Below, piece by piece: positions 7,219 through 14,592 of a stretch of 29,310 nucleotides of DNA. The translations under genes were made by a program, and so were the position numbers. The stretch's first letter is position 1. The number at the start of each line of letters is the position of its first letter. The notes below the pieces were generated by a model, which saw nothing but the letters and a program-made list of their open reading frames with translations, made no database searches and had not been told where the DNA came from. Source of the DNA: Pseudomonadota bacterium (GTDB taxonomy: Bacteria; Pseudomonadota; Gammaproteobacteria; Xanthomonadales; Xanthomonadaceae); assembly GCA_023388355.1 (NCBI GenBank), contig JAEWGI010000023.1, positions 1-29,310 on the forward strand, in the 5' to 3' direction.

Positions 7219-9984
7219 ATGCAAGCTGCTCGACAGAGAAAAAAGACACCGGTTACCTTGCTCGCCGTTTCGATCGGACTGGTGCTCCAGGCGCAGGCGA
7301 TGACCGCGCTGGCGCAGGACGCCGCGCCCGTGGAAAGCGACGCGCAGACGCTCGACACGATCACGGTGACCGGCTACCGCGCCAGCCTCGAGCGCGCGCT
7401 CGACATCAAGCGCGGCGAGGCCGGCATGGTCGACGCCATCGTCGCCGAAGACATCGCCGACTTCCCCGACCTCAACCTGGCCGAATCGCTGCAGCGGATC
7501 CCGGGCGTGTCGATCACCCGCGACGGCGGCGAGGGTCGCAACATCTCGGTGCGCGGCCTCGGCCCGCAGTTCACCCGCGTGCGCATCAACGGCATCGAAG
7601 GTCTGGCCACCGGCGGCGGCACCGACACCTCCGGCGGCGTCAACCGCGGCCGCGCCTTCGACTTCAACACCTTCGCCTCGGACCTGTTCAGCCAGCTGGT
7701 GGTGCGCAAGACCTCGGCCGCGGAGATCGAGGAAGGCTCGCTCGGCGCGACCGTCGACCTGCGTACCGCGCGCCCCTTCGACTACGATGGCTTCACCATG
7801 GCCATCGGCGGCCAGTTGGGCTACAACCAGCTGGCCAGCGAGACGGACCCGCGCGGCACCTTCCTGATCAGCAACACCTTCGCCGACGGGTACGCCGGCG
7901 CGCTGCTGTCGATCGCCTATACCGACCGCACCGTGGTCGAGGAAGGCTCGGATTCGGTGCGCTGGTGGACCGCGCAGAACGCCACCACCAACTTCTTCGA
8001 CCAGAGCTCGCCGTTCGCGGCGGCGCTCGATCCGAACGTCTATCACCCGCGCATCCCGCGCTACAACCTGTACCGCCACGAGCAGGAGCGCCTCGGCATC
8101 ACCGGCTCGCTGCAGTTCAAGCTCGGCGAGCGCACCGAACTGGTGTTCGACGGCCTGTTCGCGCGCTTCGAGGCCAACCGTTGGCAGGACAACATCAACG
8201 CGGTGTCGTTCAGCCGCACCAACGCAAGCGGCAAGCAGGAAACCATCGTCCGCGATGGCGTGATCGACGGCCGCGGCAACCTGGTCTACGGCGTGTTCGA
8301 CAACGTCGACATCCGCTCCGAAGGCCGCTACGACGAGCAGACCACCAGCTTCACCCAGCTCACCGCCGCGCTCGAGCACGGCTTCAGCGACACGGTGAGG
8401 CTCAATGCGCTGGTGGGCATGTCCGAATCGGAGTACGACAACCCGATCCAGACCACGGTGATCGCCGACAAGTTCAACGCCCAGGGCTTCACCTGGGACT
8501 ACCGTGGCAACGACCGGCTGCCGACGTTCGACTACGGCAGCGTCAACCCGACCGATACCACCGGCTGGACCCTGGCCGAGATCCGCCTGCGCCCGCAGTG
8601 GGTGGAGAACTCGTTCAACACCGCGACCATGGACCTGTCCTGGGTTGCGTCGCCGTACCTGACGCTCAAGGGCGGCGTGAACTGGAAAAACTACGAGTAC
8701 AAGAGCAACGAGTGGGGCCGCGGCACGCCGGGCAGCGGCCGGGTCGAGAGCGTCGCCGGGATCGACATGGACGACGCCACGCTGGCTTCGCTGATGCGCC
8801 AGTACAGCATTGGCGCCGGCGGCTTCGGCAGCGCCGTGGTGCCGGACGTGGCCAGCTTCGCGCAGGCGCTGGGCATCCACGGCAACAGCGGTCCGTTCGC
8901 CGTGTCCAACTACCTCACCAACACGATCGCGAACAACCGTTCGATCCAGGAAGAAAGCCTGGGCTTCTTCCTGCAGGGCGACTTCAACTTCGACATCGGC
9001 TCGATCCCCGTGCGCGGCAACGTTGGCGTGCGCCGGGTGGAAACCGAGCTGACCAGCACCGGCTGGATCAACATCACCACTCCGGGGCAGGTCGTGCACA
9101 AGTACACCGACACCCTGCCGTCGTTCAACCTGGTGGCCGAACTCACTCCGGACCTGCTGCTGCGCATCGCGGGCGCGGAAGTGATGACCCGTCCCAACCT
9201 TGGCTTCCTCGGCATCGGCACCACCTTCAGCGTCGCCGGCGGCGCGCGCACGGTGACCACCGGCAACCCGATGGTGGAGCCGTTCCGGGCCAAGACCTTC
9301 GACCTGGGCCTGGAGTGGTACTTCGGCGACGGTGGCCTGGTGTCGTTCGGTGCGTTCTACAAGGACATCGACAGCTACATCCAGACTTCGCGCGAGAGCC
9401 GCCCGTTCCATACGTCCGGGCTCCCGGCCTCGCTGCTGCTGCCGGAGTGGGGCGTGACGCCGGACGACGAGTTCGTGTTCCAGCAGCCGCTCAACACCCC
9501 CGGCGGCGAGCTGACCGGCTTCGAGCTCGCCTACCAGCAGCCCTTCACCTTCCTCGATGGCTTCTGGAGCGACTTCGGCGTGCAGCTGAACTACACCTAC
9601 GTCGACTCGGAGATCCAGTACCTGTCGTCGTCCGGTGCGCCCAGCGCGAAGGGTCCGATGGTCGGCCTGTCCAGGAACGCCTGGAACGCGACCGTCTACT
9701 ACGACAACGACCGGTTCTCGGCCCGCGTGTCGGCCGCCTACCGCGACGAGTACATGAACAACGTCCCCGGCCGCGAGGGCACCGACATGGAGGGGGCGGC
9801 GGCGACGACCACGATCGATGCGTCGCTGGCCTACAACATCAGCGACAACCTCTCGGTCTCGCTGGAGGCTCTGAACCTGAGCGACGAGTGGTCGGACCTG
9901 TGGATGGACAGCGCTCGCAACATGCCGATCGCCTACACCCACACCGGCCGGCAGTACCTGCTCGGTTTCCGCTACAAGTTCTGA
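7219..9984 (+). CDS. TonB-dependent outer-membrane receptor, pectin-oligomer locus
   Basis: 921 residues from the ATG at 7219, with a strong GGGAGGGG ribosome site just before it. Signal peptide 1-32 (cleavage ALA-QD), a TonB box DTITVTG at 46-52, a plug domain (NLAESLQRIPGVSI...NISVRGLGPQFTRVRINGI), then a long beta barrel ending in the aromatic residue needed for outer-membrane assembly (LLGFRYKF). This layout matches the large TonB receptors of Xanthomonadaceae and Caulobacter that take up plant oligosaccharides. No uptake substrate can be read from sequence; the kdgK and pectate lyase neighbours suggest oligogalacturonides. A perfect shared-operator core lies within codons 9-13. A terminator follows the stop. 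Confidence 0.92.
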   Translation: MQAARQRKKTPVTLLAVSIGLVLQAQAMTALAQDAAPVESDAQTLDTITVTGYRASLERALDIKRGEAGMVDAIVAEDIADFPDLNLAESLQRIPGVSITRDGGEGRNISVRGLGPQFTRVRINGIEGLATGGGTDTSGGVNRGRAFDFNTFASDLFSQLVVRKTSAAEIEEGSLGATVDLRTARPFDYDGFTMAIGGQLGYNQLASETDPRGTFLISNTFADGYAGALLSIAYTDRTVVEEGSDSVRWWTAQNATTNFFDQSSPFAAALDPNVYHPRIPRYNLYRHEQERLGITGSLQFKLGERTELVFDGLFARFEANRWQDNINAVSFSRTNASGKQETIVRDGVIDGRGNLVYGVFDNVDIRSEGRYDEQTTSFTQLTAALEHGFSDTVRLNALVGMSESEYDNPIQTTVIADKFNAQGFTWDYRGNDRLPTFDYGSVNPTDTTGWTLAEIRLRPQWVENSFNTATMDLSWVASPYLTLKGGVNWKNYEYKSNEWGRGTPGSGRVESVAGIDMDDATLASLMRQYSIGAGGFGSAVVPDVASFAQALGIHGNSGPFAVSNYLTNTIANNRSIQEESLGFFLQGDFNFDIGSIPVRGNVGVRRVETELTSTGWINITTPGQVVHKYTDTLPSFNLVAELTPDLLLRIAGAEVMTRPNLGFLGIGTTFSVAGGARTVTTGNPMVEPFRAKTFDLGLEWYFGDGGLVSFGAFYKDIDSYIQTSRESRPFHTSGLPASLLLPEWGVTPDDEFVFQQPLNTPGGELTGFELAYQQPFTFLDGFWSDFGVQLNYTYVDSEIQYLSSSGAPSAKGPMVGLSRNAWNATVYYDNDRFSARVSAAYRDEYMNNVPGREGTDMEGAAATTTIDASLAYNISDNLSVSLEALNLSDEWSDLWMDSARNMPIAYTHTGRQYLLGFRYKF
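7245..7257. promoter_or_regulatory. operator-like site inside the TonB receptor signal-peptide codons
   Basis: GACACCGGTTACC is identical over 13 bases to the core of the kduI operator. It encodes part of the signal peptide (Lys-Thr-Pro-Val-Thr) and uses the codons ACA and GTT, which look unusual in this GC-rich gene. It lies 124 bases from the upstream operator centre. It may be a downstream roadblock or loop site, or it may be coincidence. Confidence 0.4.
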
Positions 9985-9996
9985 CGCCGGCCGGCC

Positions 9997-10016
9997 GGTC
10001 CCGCGATGGCGGGACC
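9997..10016 (+). terminator. first hairpin after the TonB receptor
   Basis: A perfect 8-bp stem GGTCCCGC/GCGGGACC with a GATG loop starts 13 bases after the receptor stop. It has no T-run, so it probably protects the transcript end or aids the stronger terminator just downstream. Confidence 0.5.
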
Positions 10017-10038
10017 GACCCGGTTGTTGCCGTACTTC

Positions 10039-10062
10039 AAGGGGGCGCAAGCCCCCTTTTTT
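10039..10062 (+). terminator. rho-independent terminator of the TonB receptor
   Basis: Stem AAGGGGGC (10039-10046), loop GCAA, stem GCCCCCTT (10051-10058), followed by further T residues. This is a textbook intrinsic terminator. Confidence 0.9.
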
Positions 10063-10066
10063 CTGT

Positions 10067-10246
10067 TTCTTCCCAAGCGAGGCTGTCGCCCTGCTCCTTC
10101 CGCCGCGTGCGGGGAAGGAGCAGGGCGGCGGGAAGGTGTGCCGACACGACTCCTTCCCCCGCGTGCGGGGGAAGGCCGGGATGGGGGCGCGCGCCGCAGG
10201 CGCGCGTGAAGTGGCGCGGCGACCGGCTTGCCCCCACCCCAACCCT
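10067..10246. repeat. direct repeat copy 1 (about 180 bp, 252-bp period)
   Basis: This copy aligns with 10319-10498 at a constant offset of 252 bases with only scattered differences. It holds three inverted repeats: a long CCCTGCTCCTTCC/GGAAGGAGCAGGG arm pair, CTTCCCCCGC/GCGGGGGAAG, and a GCGCGCGCC/GGCGCGCGT-type pair. It ends in CCCCCACCCCAACCC. It looks like a mosaic of Xanthomonadaceae-type intergenic hairpin repeats and has no coding content. Confidence 0.85.
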
Positions 10247-10318
10247 CCCCCGCACGCGGGGGAGGGAGCAGCCCCCGTTGTCACGATTGAATGTCCCCGC
10301 GAACGGGAGAAGTCTTGG

Positions 10319-10498
10319 TTCTTCCCAAGCGAGGCTGTCGCCCTGCTCCTTGCCCCGCGTGCGGGGAAGGAGCAGGGCGGCGGAAAGGTGCGCCGACACG
10401 ACTCCTTCCCCCGCTTGCGGGGGAAGGCCGGGATGGGGGCGCGCGCCGCAGGCGCGCGTGACGTGGCGCGGCAACCGGTTTGCCCCCACCCCAACCCG
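10319..10498. repeat. direct repeat copy 2 (about 180 bp, 252-bp period)
   Basis: Second copy of the unit at 10067-10246, with small changes such as CTTGCCCCGCG for CTTCCGCCGCG and AACCGGTT for GACCGGCT. The 72 bases between copies hold one more hairpin (CTCCCCCGC/GCGGGGGAG) and otherwise unique sequence. From 10499 to 10578 nothing recognisable is seen. Confidence 0.85.
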
Positions 10499-10578
10499 TC
10501 CGGCCGGCCGTAACGAAGGAGAAGAACCTGCGTCTTTGGCGGACGCATCACTGCATCCCGATCCCGCTCGCCGTTGAA

Positions 10579-10621
10579 GCCGGGACCCGGAATCCGGATT
10601 CCGGTTGCAGGGTGTCCCGGC
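10579..10621 (-). terminator. nested palindrome downstream of the pectate lyase-esterase operon
   Basis: An 18-bp perfect palindrome, CCGGAATCCGGATTCCGG (10587-10604), sits inside outer arms GCCGGGAC (10579-10586) and GTCCCGGC (10614-10621). It begins 9 bases beyond the esterase stop. No clear T-run follows on the minus strand, so it may be a transcript-end stabiliser rather than a classical intrinsic terminator. Confidence 0.5.
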
Positions 10622-10630
10622 GCCGGTCCG

Positions 10631-12229
10631 TCAGAACGTCCCGCGCTGCACGAACGGCGCGCGCCGGTACAGCTTGCGCTCGCCGCCGCGCGGGTCGTCC
10701 TGCATCCGCGGGCTTGCGGCGAACACCATCGTCTCGCGCCGCCCGACGGAATACGGCGCCCAGTCCGCTGTCGCGTCGCCGCGCGGATCGCCGCTGCGGG
10801 CGAAGGCCAGCAGCGATCCGGACATGGCGTCGGCGACCCGCTGCGCGTCCGCCGAGACGCCCGTCCTCGAACCTGGCCGGGCGATGTTGTCGAACACCAG
10901 GGCGATGTCGAGCGTGTGGAAGGCACGCAGTCGGCCTTCGGGATCGACGTCGCGCGGATACCAGTCCAGCTGGTAGGCCCAGGTATTGGCCAGGCCGCCG
11001 CGCGCGCGCGCCTCGAGCTCCTCGATCGCGCCGCGCCAGGAACGCCCGGCCGTGGTCGCGGAGAAGAACACCTCGGACGCGGTGTAGTGCGGATACAGGC
11101 GCCGGTATCCGGCGACGACCTCATGCGGATCGATGTCGACGTACTGCTGCGTGCGCAGCGCGTCGGGCAGCGTGTCCCAGTCGAGGCTGAAGCTGCCCGC
11201 GTCGCCGCCGAGGAAGGCGCGGGTCTCGTCGCGGGTGTTGCCGATCACCATCGGGATCGCCGCCGACTGCGGCGGCGCGTCGGGCCAGAACGGATGCCGC
11301 GGCAGCGTCGCCCCGTCCATCACCGGACCCAGGTACAGCGCGGTGTCCTCCACCCGCGAGGGATCGCGCACTTCCTGCGCCTGCAGCAGCGTGGCCGCCG
11401 GGACCGTTGCCAGCGCCTGCGCGTCGCCATGGGCGATGCCGAGCGCGTCGAGCAGGATCCGCACGCGCCCGTCCGCCGCACGCGGGCCGGCAGCGGTGAC
11501 CTGCTGGCCGCTCATGGTCCAGGCGCGATGGAACAGCCCGCGCGCGGCCGGCATCGCCATCAGCGTGGCGATCTTGGCGCCGCCGCCGGACTGGCCGAAA
11601 ACGGTGATGTTGCCCGGATCGCCGCCGAACTCCGCCGCGTGCTCGCGCACCCACTGCAGCGCCTGCACCAGGTCGAGTTGGCCGGCATTGCCCGACGACG
11701 CGTACTCCGCCCCGAGAAGGTCCTTCAGGTACAGATAGCCGAAGGCGTTGAGGCGGTGGTTGAGGGTGACCACCACGACGTCGCCGCGCAGGCACAGCCG
11801 GCTGCCGTCGTAGAGCGGATCGCTGCCCGACCCGGTGCTGAAGCCGCCGCCGTGGATGTAGGCCAGCACCGGGCGCCGCGCGCCGTCGCGCAGCGCCGGC
11901 GTCCACAGGTTGAGGAACAGGCAGTCCTCGCTGCCGCGACCATCGTCGCCGCGCTGCGAAGCCGGGGCGCCGAAGGCGACGGCCTCGCGCACGTCGCGCC
12001 AGGGTGCTTCGGGCAGCGGCGGCAGGAAGCGGCGCGGCGCGGTGTCGGCGCCGTAGCGCAGGCCGCGGAACACGTGCACGTCGCCCTCGCGGCTGCCGGC
12101 CACGCGGCCACCGCGCACGCGGGCGTGGCTGACCGCCGGCGAAGGCGCGGCAGCCACGGCGGGCGCTGCGAGCGCGCCCGCCGCGATCAGCGCCGCCTGC
12201 CGCAGGAATCCTCGACGCGCCGGGCGCAT
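10631..12229 (-). CDS. type-B carboxylesterase, Tat-type signal
   Basis: 532 residues of the carboxylesterase type-B family (alpha/beta hydrolase). Visible parts are the oxyanion loop HGGGF (126-130), the second family signature EDCLFLN (101-107), the nucleophile S214 in GQSGGG, the probable acid E335 in GNTRDE and H438 in AFHTLD. The N-terminus (RRGFLRQAALIAAGAL...AVAAA) is twin-arginine-like, so export to the periplasm is likely. It starts seven bases after the pectate lyase stop and must share its transcript. In this context it may remove acetyl, methyl or feruloyl groups from pectin fragments; the bond attacked cannot be read from sequence. Confidence 0.85.
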   Translation of the reverse strand: MRPARRGFLRQAALIAAGALAAPAVAAAPSPAVSHARVRGGRVAGSREGDVHVFRGLRYGADTAPRRFLPPLPEAPWRDVREAVAFGAPASQRGDDGRGSEDCLFLNLWTPALRDGARRPVLAYIHGGGFSTGSGSDPLYDGSRLCLRGDVVVVTLNHRLNAFGYLYLKDLLGAEYASSGNAGQLDLVQALQWVREHAAEFGGDPGNITVFGQSGGGAKIATLMAMPAARGLFHRAWTMSGQQVTAAGPRAADGRVRILLDALGIAHGDAQALATVPAATLLQAQEVRDPSRVEDTALYLGPVMDGATLPRHPFWPDAPPQSAAIPMVIGNTRDETRAFLGGDAGSFSLDWDTLPDALRTQQYVDIDPHEVVAGYRRLYPHYTASEVFFSATTAGRSWRGAIEELEARARGGLANTWAYQLDWYPRDVDPEGRLRAFHTLDIALVFDNIARPGSRTGVSADAQRVADAMSGSLLAFARSGDPRGDATADWAPYSVGRRETMVFAASPRMQDDPRGGERKLYRRAPFVQRGTF

Positions 12230-12236
12230 GCCCGCC

Positions 12237-13592
12237 TCAGCGCAGCGGTTCGCCGCGCCGGTAGCCGGCGTGCGGCTCCATGGTGTCGAGGTTCCACTCG
12301 GATTCGACGAACGGCCTGCGCGTCGCCGGATACTGCGGATAGCCGCCCACCTCGTCCTGGCTGTCGACGATCGCGCCGCGGCCCTCGATCACGTCGGCGA
12401 CGATGCGCCGGTCGATCGGATCGCGGTTCCAGGGCGTGGCGCCGGCGTTGGCGATCACCGCGTCCTGCACGTCGACCGCGGGCAGCAGGCGCACGCCGAA
12501 GGGCAGCGGCGGCGCGCTGCCCAGGATGTTCACCCTTGCCGGCCCGGTGGTGTAGCGGCCGATCTCGGGAATCGTGGCCTCGCCGATCACGTCCACCGCC
12601 AGGTTGTCTTCTAGGAACAGGTCCACGTCGCCGGAGCCGCCGAGCATGAACAGCGCCAGCTTGCGCGTGTCGGGACCCGCGCGCAGCACGTTGCCGCGCA
12701 GGATCATGCTGCCGGTGGCGTAGTCGTGGCCCAGCCACTCCTCGGCGATCAGGTTGTAGTGCGCGGCGCGCGCGCCGGGGTTGTAGATCAGGTTGTTGAG
12801 CACCTGGCCGGACACGCCGCCCTTGAACAGCGGGTTGCGTTCGTGGTTGTGCGCGTACAGGTTGCCGGCGATCAGGATCTCCTGCACGTGGTCGTGCACG
12901 AGCGTGCCCTTGGAGTGCTCGCCCTTGCCGTGGCTGGAATGCGCCAGCCCCTCGGCGATCAGGTTGTTGCTGAAGGTGATGCGGCGCGAGGTGCCCTTGC
13001 GGAAGTCCTCCAGCGTGGTGCCGCCCTCGATGAAGCGCGTGCCCGAAGCGGACAGGCCCTCGTCGGTGCCCCAGGTCAGCGAGCAGTGGTCGACGATCAC
13101 GTTCTCGGCGCGCACGGTGGAGATCGCATCGAAATCCACGCCGCTGCGCAGTGGCTTTCCGGCATCGCCCGGGCGCACCCGGATATGGCGCACGATCACG
13201 TCGTGGGTGGCGATGTCGATGCCCCCGCGGATCAGGGTGATGCCCGGCGCCGGCGCGGTCTGGCCGGCGATGGTCAGGTGCGGCTCGACGATGCGCAGGG
13301 TCTGCACGTCCAGGTCGATCACCCCGCCCACCTCGAACACCACGATGCGCGGACCCTTGGCCTCGACCGCGGCCCGCAGCGAGCCCGGCCCCCCGGCTTC
13401 GAGGCTGGTCACGCGCAGGATCCGGCCCCCGCGCCCGCCCGGCGTGTGCGCCGCCCAGCCCTGGGCGCCGGGGAAGGCGAGCGTGTCCTGTGGGGCGGTC
13501 GCCGCGGCCGCGGGCAGGGCGGCGCCCAGGACGCAGGCGAGGGCGAGGGCGACCGGGAAAAACCGGGCGGAAAGTCGGCGGATCAGGGGCAT
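12237..13592 (-). CDS. pectate lyase-like protein (parallel beta-helix, PL1-type)
   Basis: 451 residues with a signal peptide (RRLSARFFPVALALACVLGAALPAAAA, cleavage near 31). The mature part starts LAFPGAQGWAAHTPGGRGG, followed by LRVTSLEAGGPGSLRAAV and LTIAGQTAPAPGI, the hallmark opening of PL1-like beta-helix lyases. VDHCSLTWGTDE (167-178) is the conserved acidic stretch of this group, where Ca2+-binding residues are expected. It should cut polygalacturonate by beta-elimination, leaving 4,5-unsaturated ends that feed the KduI/KduD route. The start at 13592 has GGAG upstream. It is the first gene of an operon with the carboxylesterase, and its promoter region carries two ACCGGT boxes. Confidence 0.85.
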   Translation of the reverse strand: MPLIRRLSARFFPVALALACVLGAALPAAAATAPQDTLAFPGAQGWAAHTPGGRGGRILRVTSLEAGGPGSLRAAVEAKGPRIVVFEVGGVIDLDVQTLRIVEPHLTIAGQTAPAPGITLIRGGIDIATHDVIVRHIRVRPGDAGKPLRSGVDFDAISTVRAENVIVDHCSLTWGTDEGLSASGTRFIEGGTTLEDFRKGTSRRITFSNNLIAEGLAHSSHGKGEHSKGTLVHDHVQEILIAGNLYAHNHERNPLFKGGVSGQVLNNLIYNPGARAAHYNLIAEEWLGHDYATGSMILRGNVLRAGPDTRKLALFMLGGSGDVDLFLEDNLAVDVIGEATIPEIGRYTTGPARVNILGSAPPLPFGVRLLPAVDVQDAVIANAGATPWNRDPIDRRIVADVIEGRGAIVDSQDEVGGYPQYPATRRPFVESEWNLDTMEPHAGYRRGEPLR

Positions 13593-13640
13593 TCGGGTGG
13601 CTCCATGACAGTCGGATCAGGGCGGCCGGGAGGAGAAATG

Positions 13641-13654
13641 TCCACCGGTATGCC
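13641..13654. promoter_or_regulatory. secondary operator-like box upstream of the pectate lyase
   Basis: TCCACCGGTATGCC resembles the LacI-gene site (ACACCGGTATCAG) around its ACCGGT centre (13644-13649). It lies 32 bases, about three helical turns, from the stronger ACCGGT box at 13676-13681. Confidence 0.35.
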
Positions 13655-13663
13655 GCACTGCAC

Positions 13664-13692
13664 ATTGAAGATGACACCGGTTTACCTTACAA
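13664..13692 (-). promoter_or_regulatory. putative pectate lyase promoter
   Basis: On the minus strand TTGTAA (13692-13687) and TTCAAT (13669-13664) are separated by exactly 17 bases. Each hexamer matches the sigma-70 consensus at four of six positions. The shared operator fills the spacer, the expected place for repression. Confidence 0.4.
13671..13686. promoter_or_regulatory. LacI-type operator between pectate lyase and hydratase/TRAP operons
   Basis: ATGACACCGGTTTACC shares ATGACACCGGTT with the kduI operator and then has one extra T before ACC. It sits in the divergent gap between the two operons, 55 bases before the hydratase start and 79 before the lyase start. Confidence 0.65.
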
Positions 13693-13731
13693 GGACACCC
13701 GGCCTGCGGCGATCTGCACCGCAACATCATC

Positions 13732-13736
13732 GGAGG
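13732..13736 (+). promoter_or_regulatory. ribosome binding site supporting a TTG start
   Basis: GGAGG lies four bases before the TTG at 13741. The next in-frame ATG (13765) has no Shine-Dalgarno-like sequence before it, so the TTG is the better start. Confidence 0.5.
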
Positions 13737-13740
13737 GGGC

Positions 13741-14592
13741 TTGAGCAGGGACAACGAAACATCGATGCATCCGGTGGAAGACGCGCCGGGCGAGGGGGTC
13801 GCGGCGGCTTTCGTGCGGGCGCGGCTTGCGGCCGTCAGTCTGGCGGACTTTCCCGGCACCATTCCCGACGACCTGGTGGCCGCGTACCGGGTCCAGGACA
13901 GCGCCATCGCGCGCTGGCCGGACCGGGTGGTGGGCTGGAAGGTGGGCTATATCGCCGCCCCCCGCCGCGACGGCTCGGGCGACGACCGTCTGCTCGGCCC
14001 GATCTTCGCCAGCCAGTGCACGCAGGCGGGTGCGGACACGCGGCTGCCGGTGTTCGCCGGCGGATTCGGCGCGGTCGAGGCCGAATACGTGCTGCGCCTG
14101 GAGGCCGACCCGCCGGCGGACCGGCTCGACTGGACCCCGGAAGACGCCGGGCAGGTCCCGGCCACGCTGTGGATCGGGCTGGAGATCGCGAGCAGCCCGC
14201 TGGCGACCATCAACGCGCTCGGGCCGCGCGTGGTGGTGTCCGATTTCGGCAACAACAACGGCGTGGTGCTGGGCGCCGAAATCGCCAACTGGCGCTCGGT
14301 GCCCGAGGCGGAGATGGTTGCCGAAACCTGGGTCGACGACGAGTGCGTCGGCCGCGGCGGCGCCAGCGCGCTGCCGGGCGGGCTGCTGGCGGCATACGCG
14401 TTCGCGCTGTCGCGCTCGGCCCGGCGCGGGCGCCCGCTCAGGGCAGGCGACCTGATCGCCACCGGCAACGCCACCGGCATCCACGACGTGCGCCCGGGGC
14501 AGCAGGTGCGGGTGTCGTTCGGAGCCCATGGCGAGATCCGGGGGCAGGTGGTGGCCGCCGCCGCGCGCGGCACGGACGGGGGCGCGCGATGA
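13741..14592 (+). CDS. 2-keto-4-pentenoate hydratase / fumarylacetoacetate hydrolase family protein
   Basis: 283 residues from a TTG start. GWKVG (65-69), the metal-binding pair in GAVEAEYVLRLE (E113, E115) and LWIGLEIASSP (E148) place it in the MhpD-like branch of the FAH fold. These enzymes hydrate, dehydrate or decarboxylate short 2-keto acids with a divalent metal in the cytoplasm. Its stop overlaps the TRAP binding-protein start (ATGA), so it is translated together with the transporter. It has no place in the textbook pectin pathway (KdgF, KduI, KduD, KdgK, Eda). It may act on an unsaturated or deoxy keto-acid delivered by the TRAP system; the substrate is unknown. Confidence 0.8.
   Translation: MSRDNETSMHPVEDAPGEGVAAAFVRARLAAVSLADFPGTIPDDLVAAYRVQDSAIARWPDRVVGWKVGYIAAPRRDGSGDDRLLGPIFASQCTQAGADTRLPVFAGGFGAVEAEYVLRLEADPPADRLDWTPEDAGQVPATLWIGLEIASSPLATINALGPRVVVSDFGNNNGVVLGAEIANWRSVPEAEMVAETWVDDECVGRGGASALPGGLLAAYAFALSRSARRGRPLRAGDLIATGNATGIHDVRPGQQVRVSFGAHGEIRGQVVAAAARGTDGGAR

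Noticed and set aside
10474..10479. ACCGGT within GGCAACCGGTTTGCC in repeat copy 2
   Set aside because: It is part of the repeat unit, and copy 1 has ACCGGC there, so it is repeat variation rather than a kept operator.
10067..10498. Possible CRISPR array
   Set aside because: There are only two copies with a 252-bp period, no short identical repeats with unique spacers and no cas genes.
7128..11124. Very long open frames overlapping the TonB receptor on both strands (over 1100 codons each)
   Set aside because: They are GC-rich shadow frames: Arg/Ala/Pro-heavy with no domains, while the receptor frame has signal peptide, TonB box, plug and barrel end.
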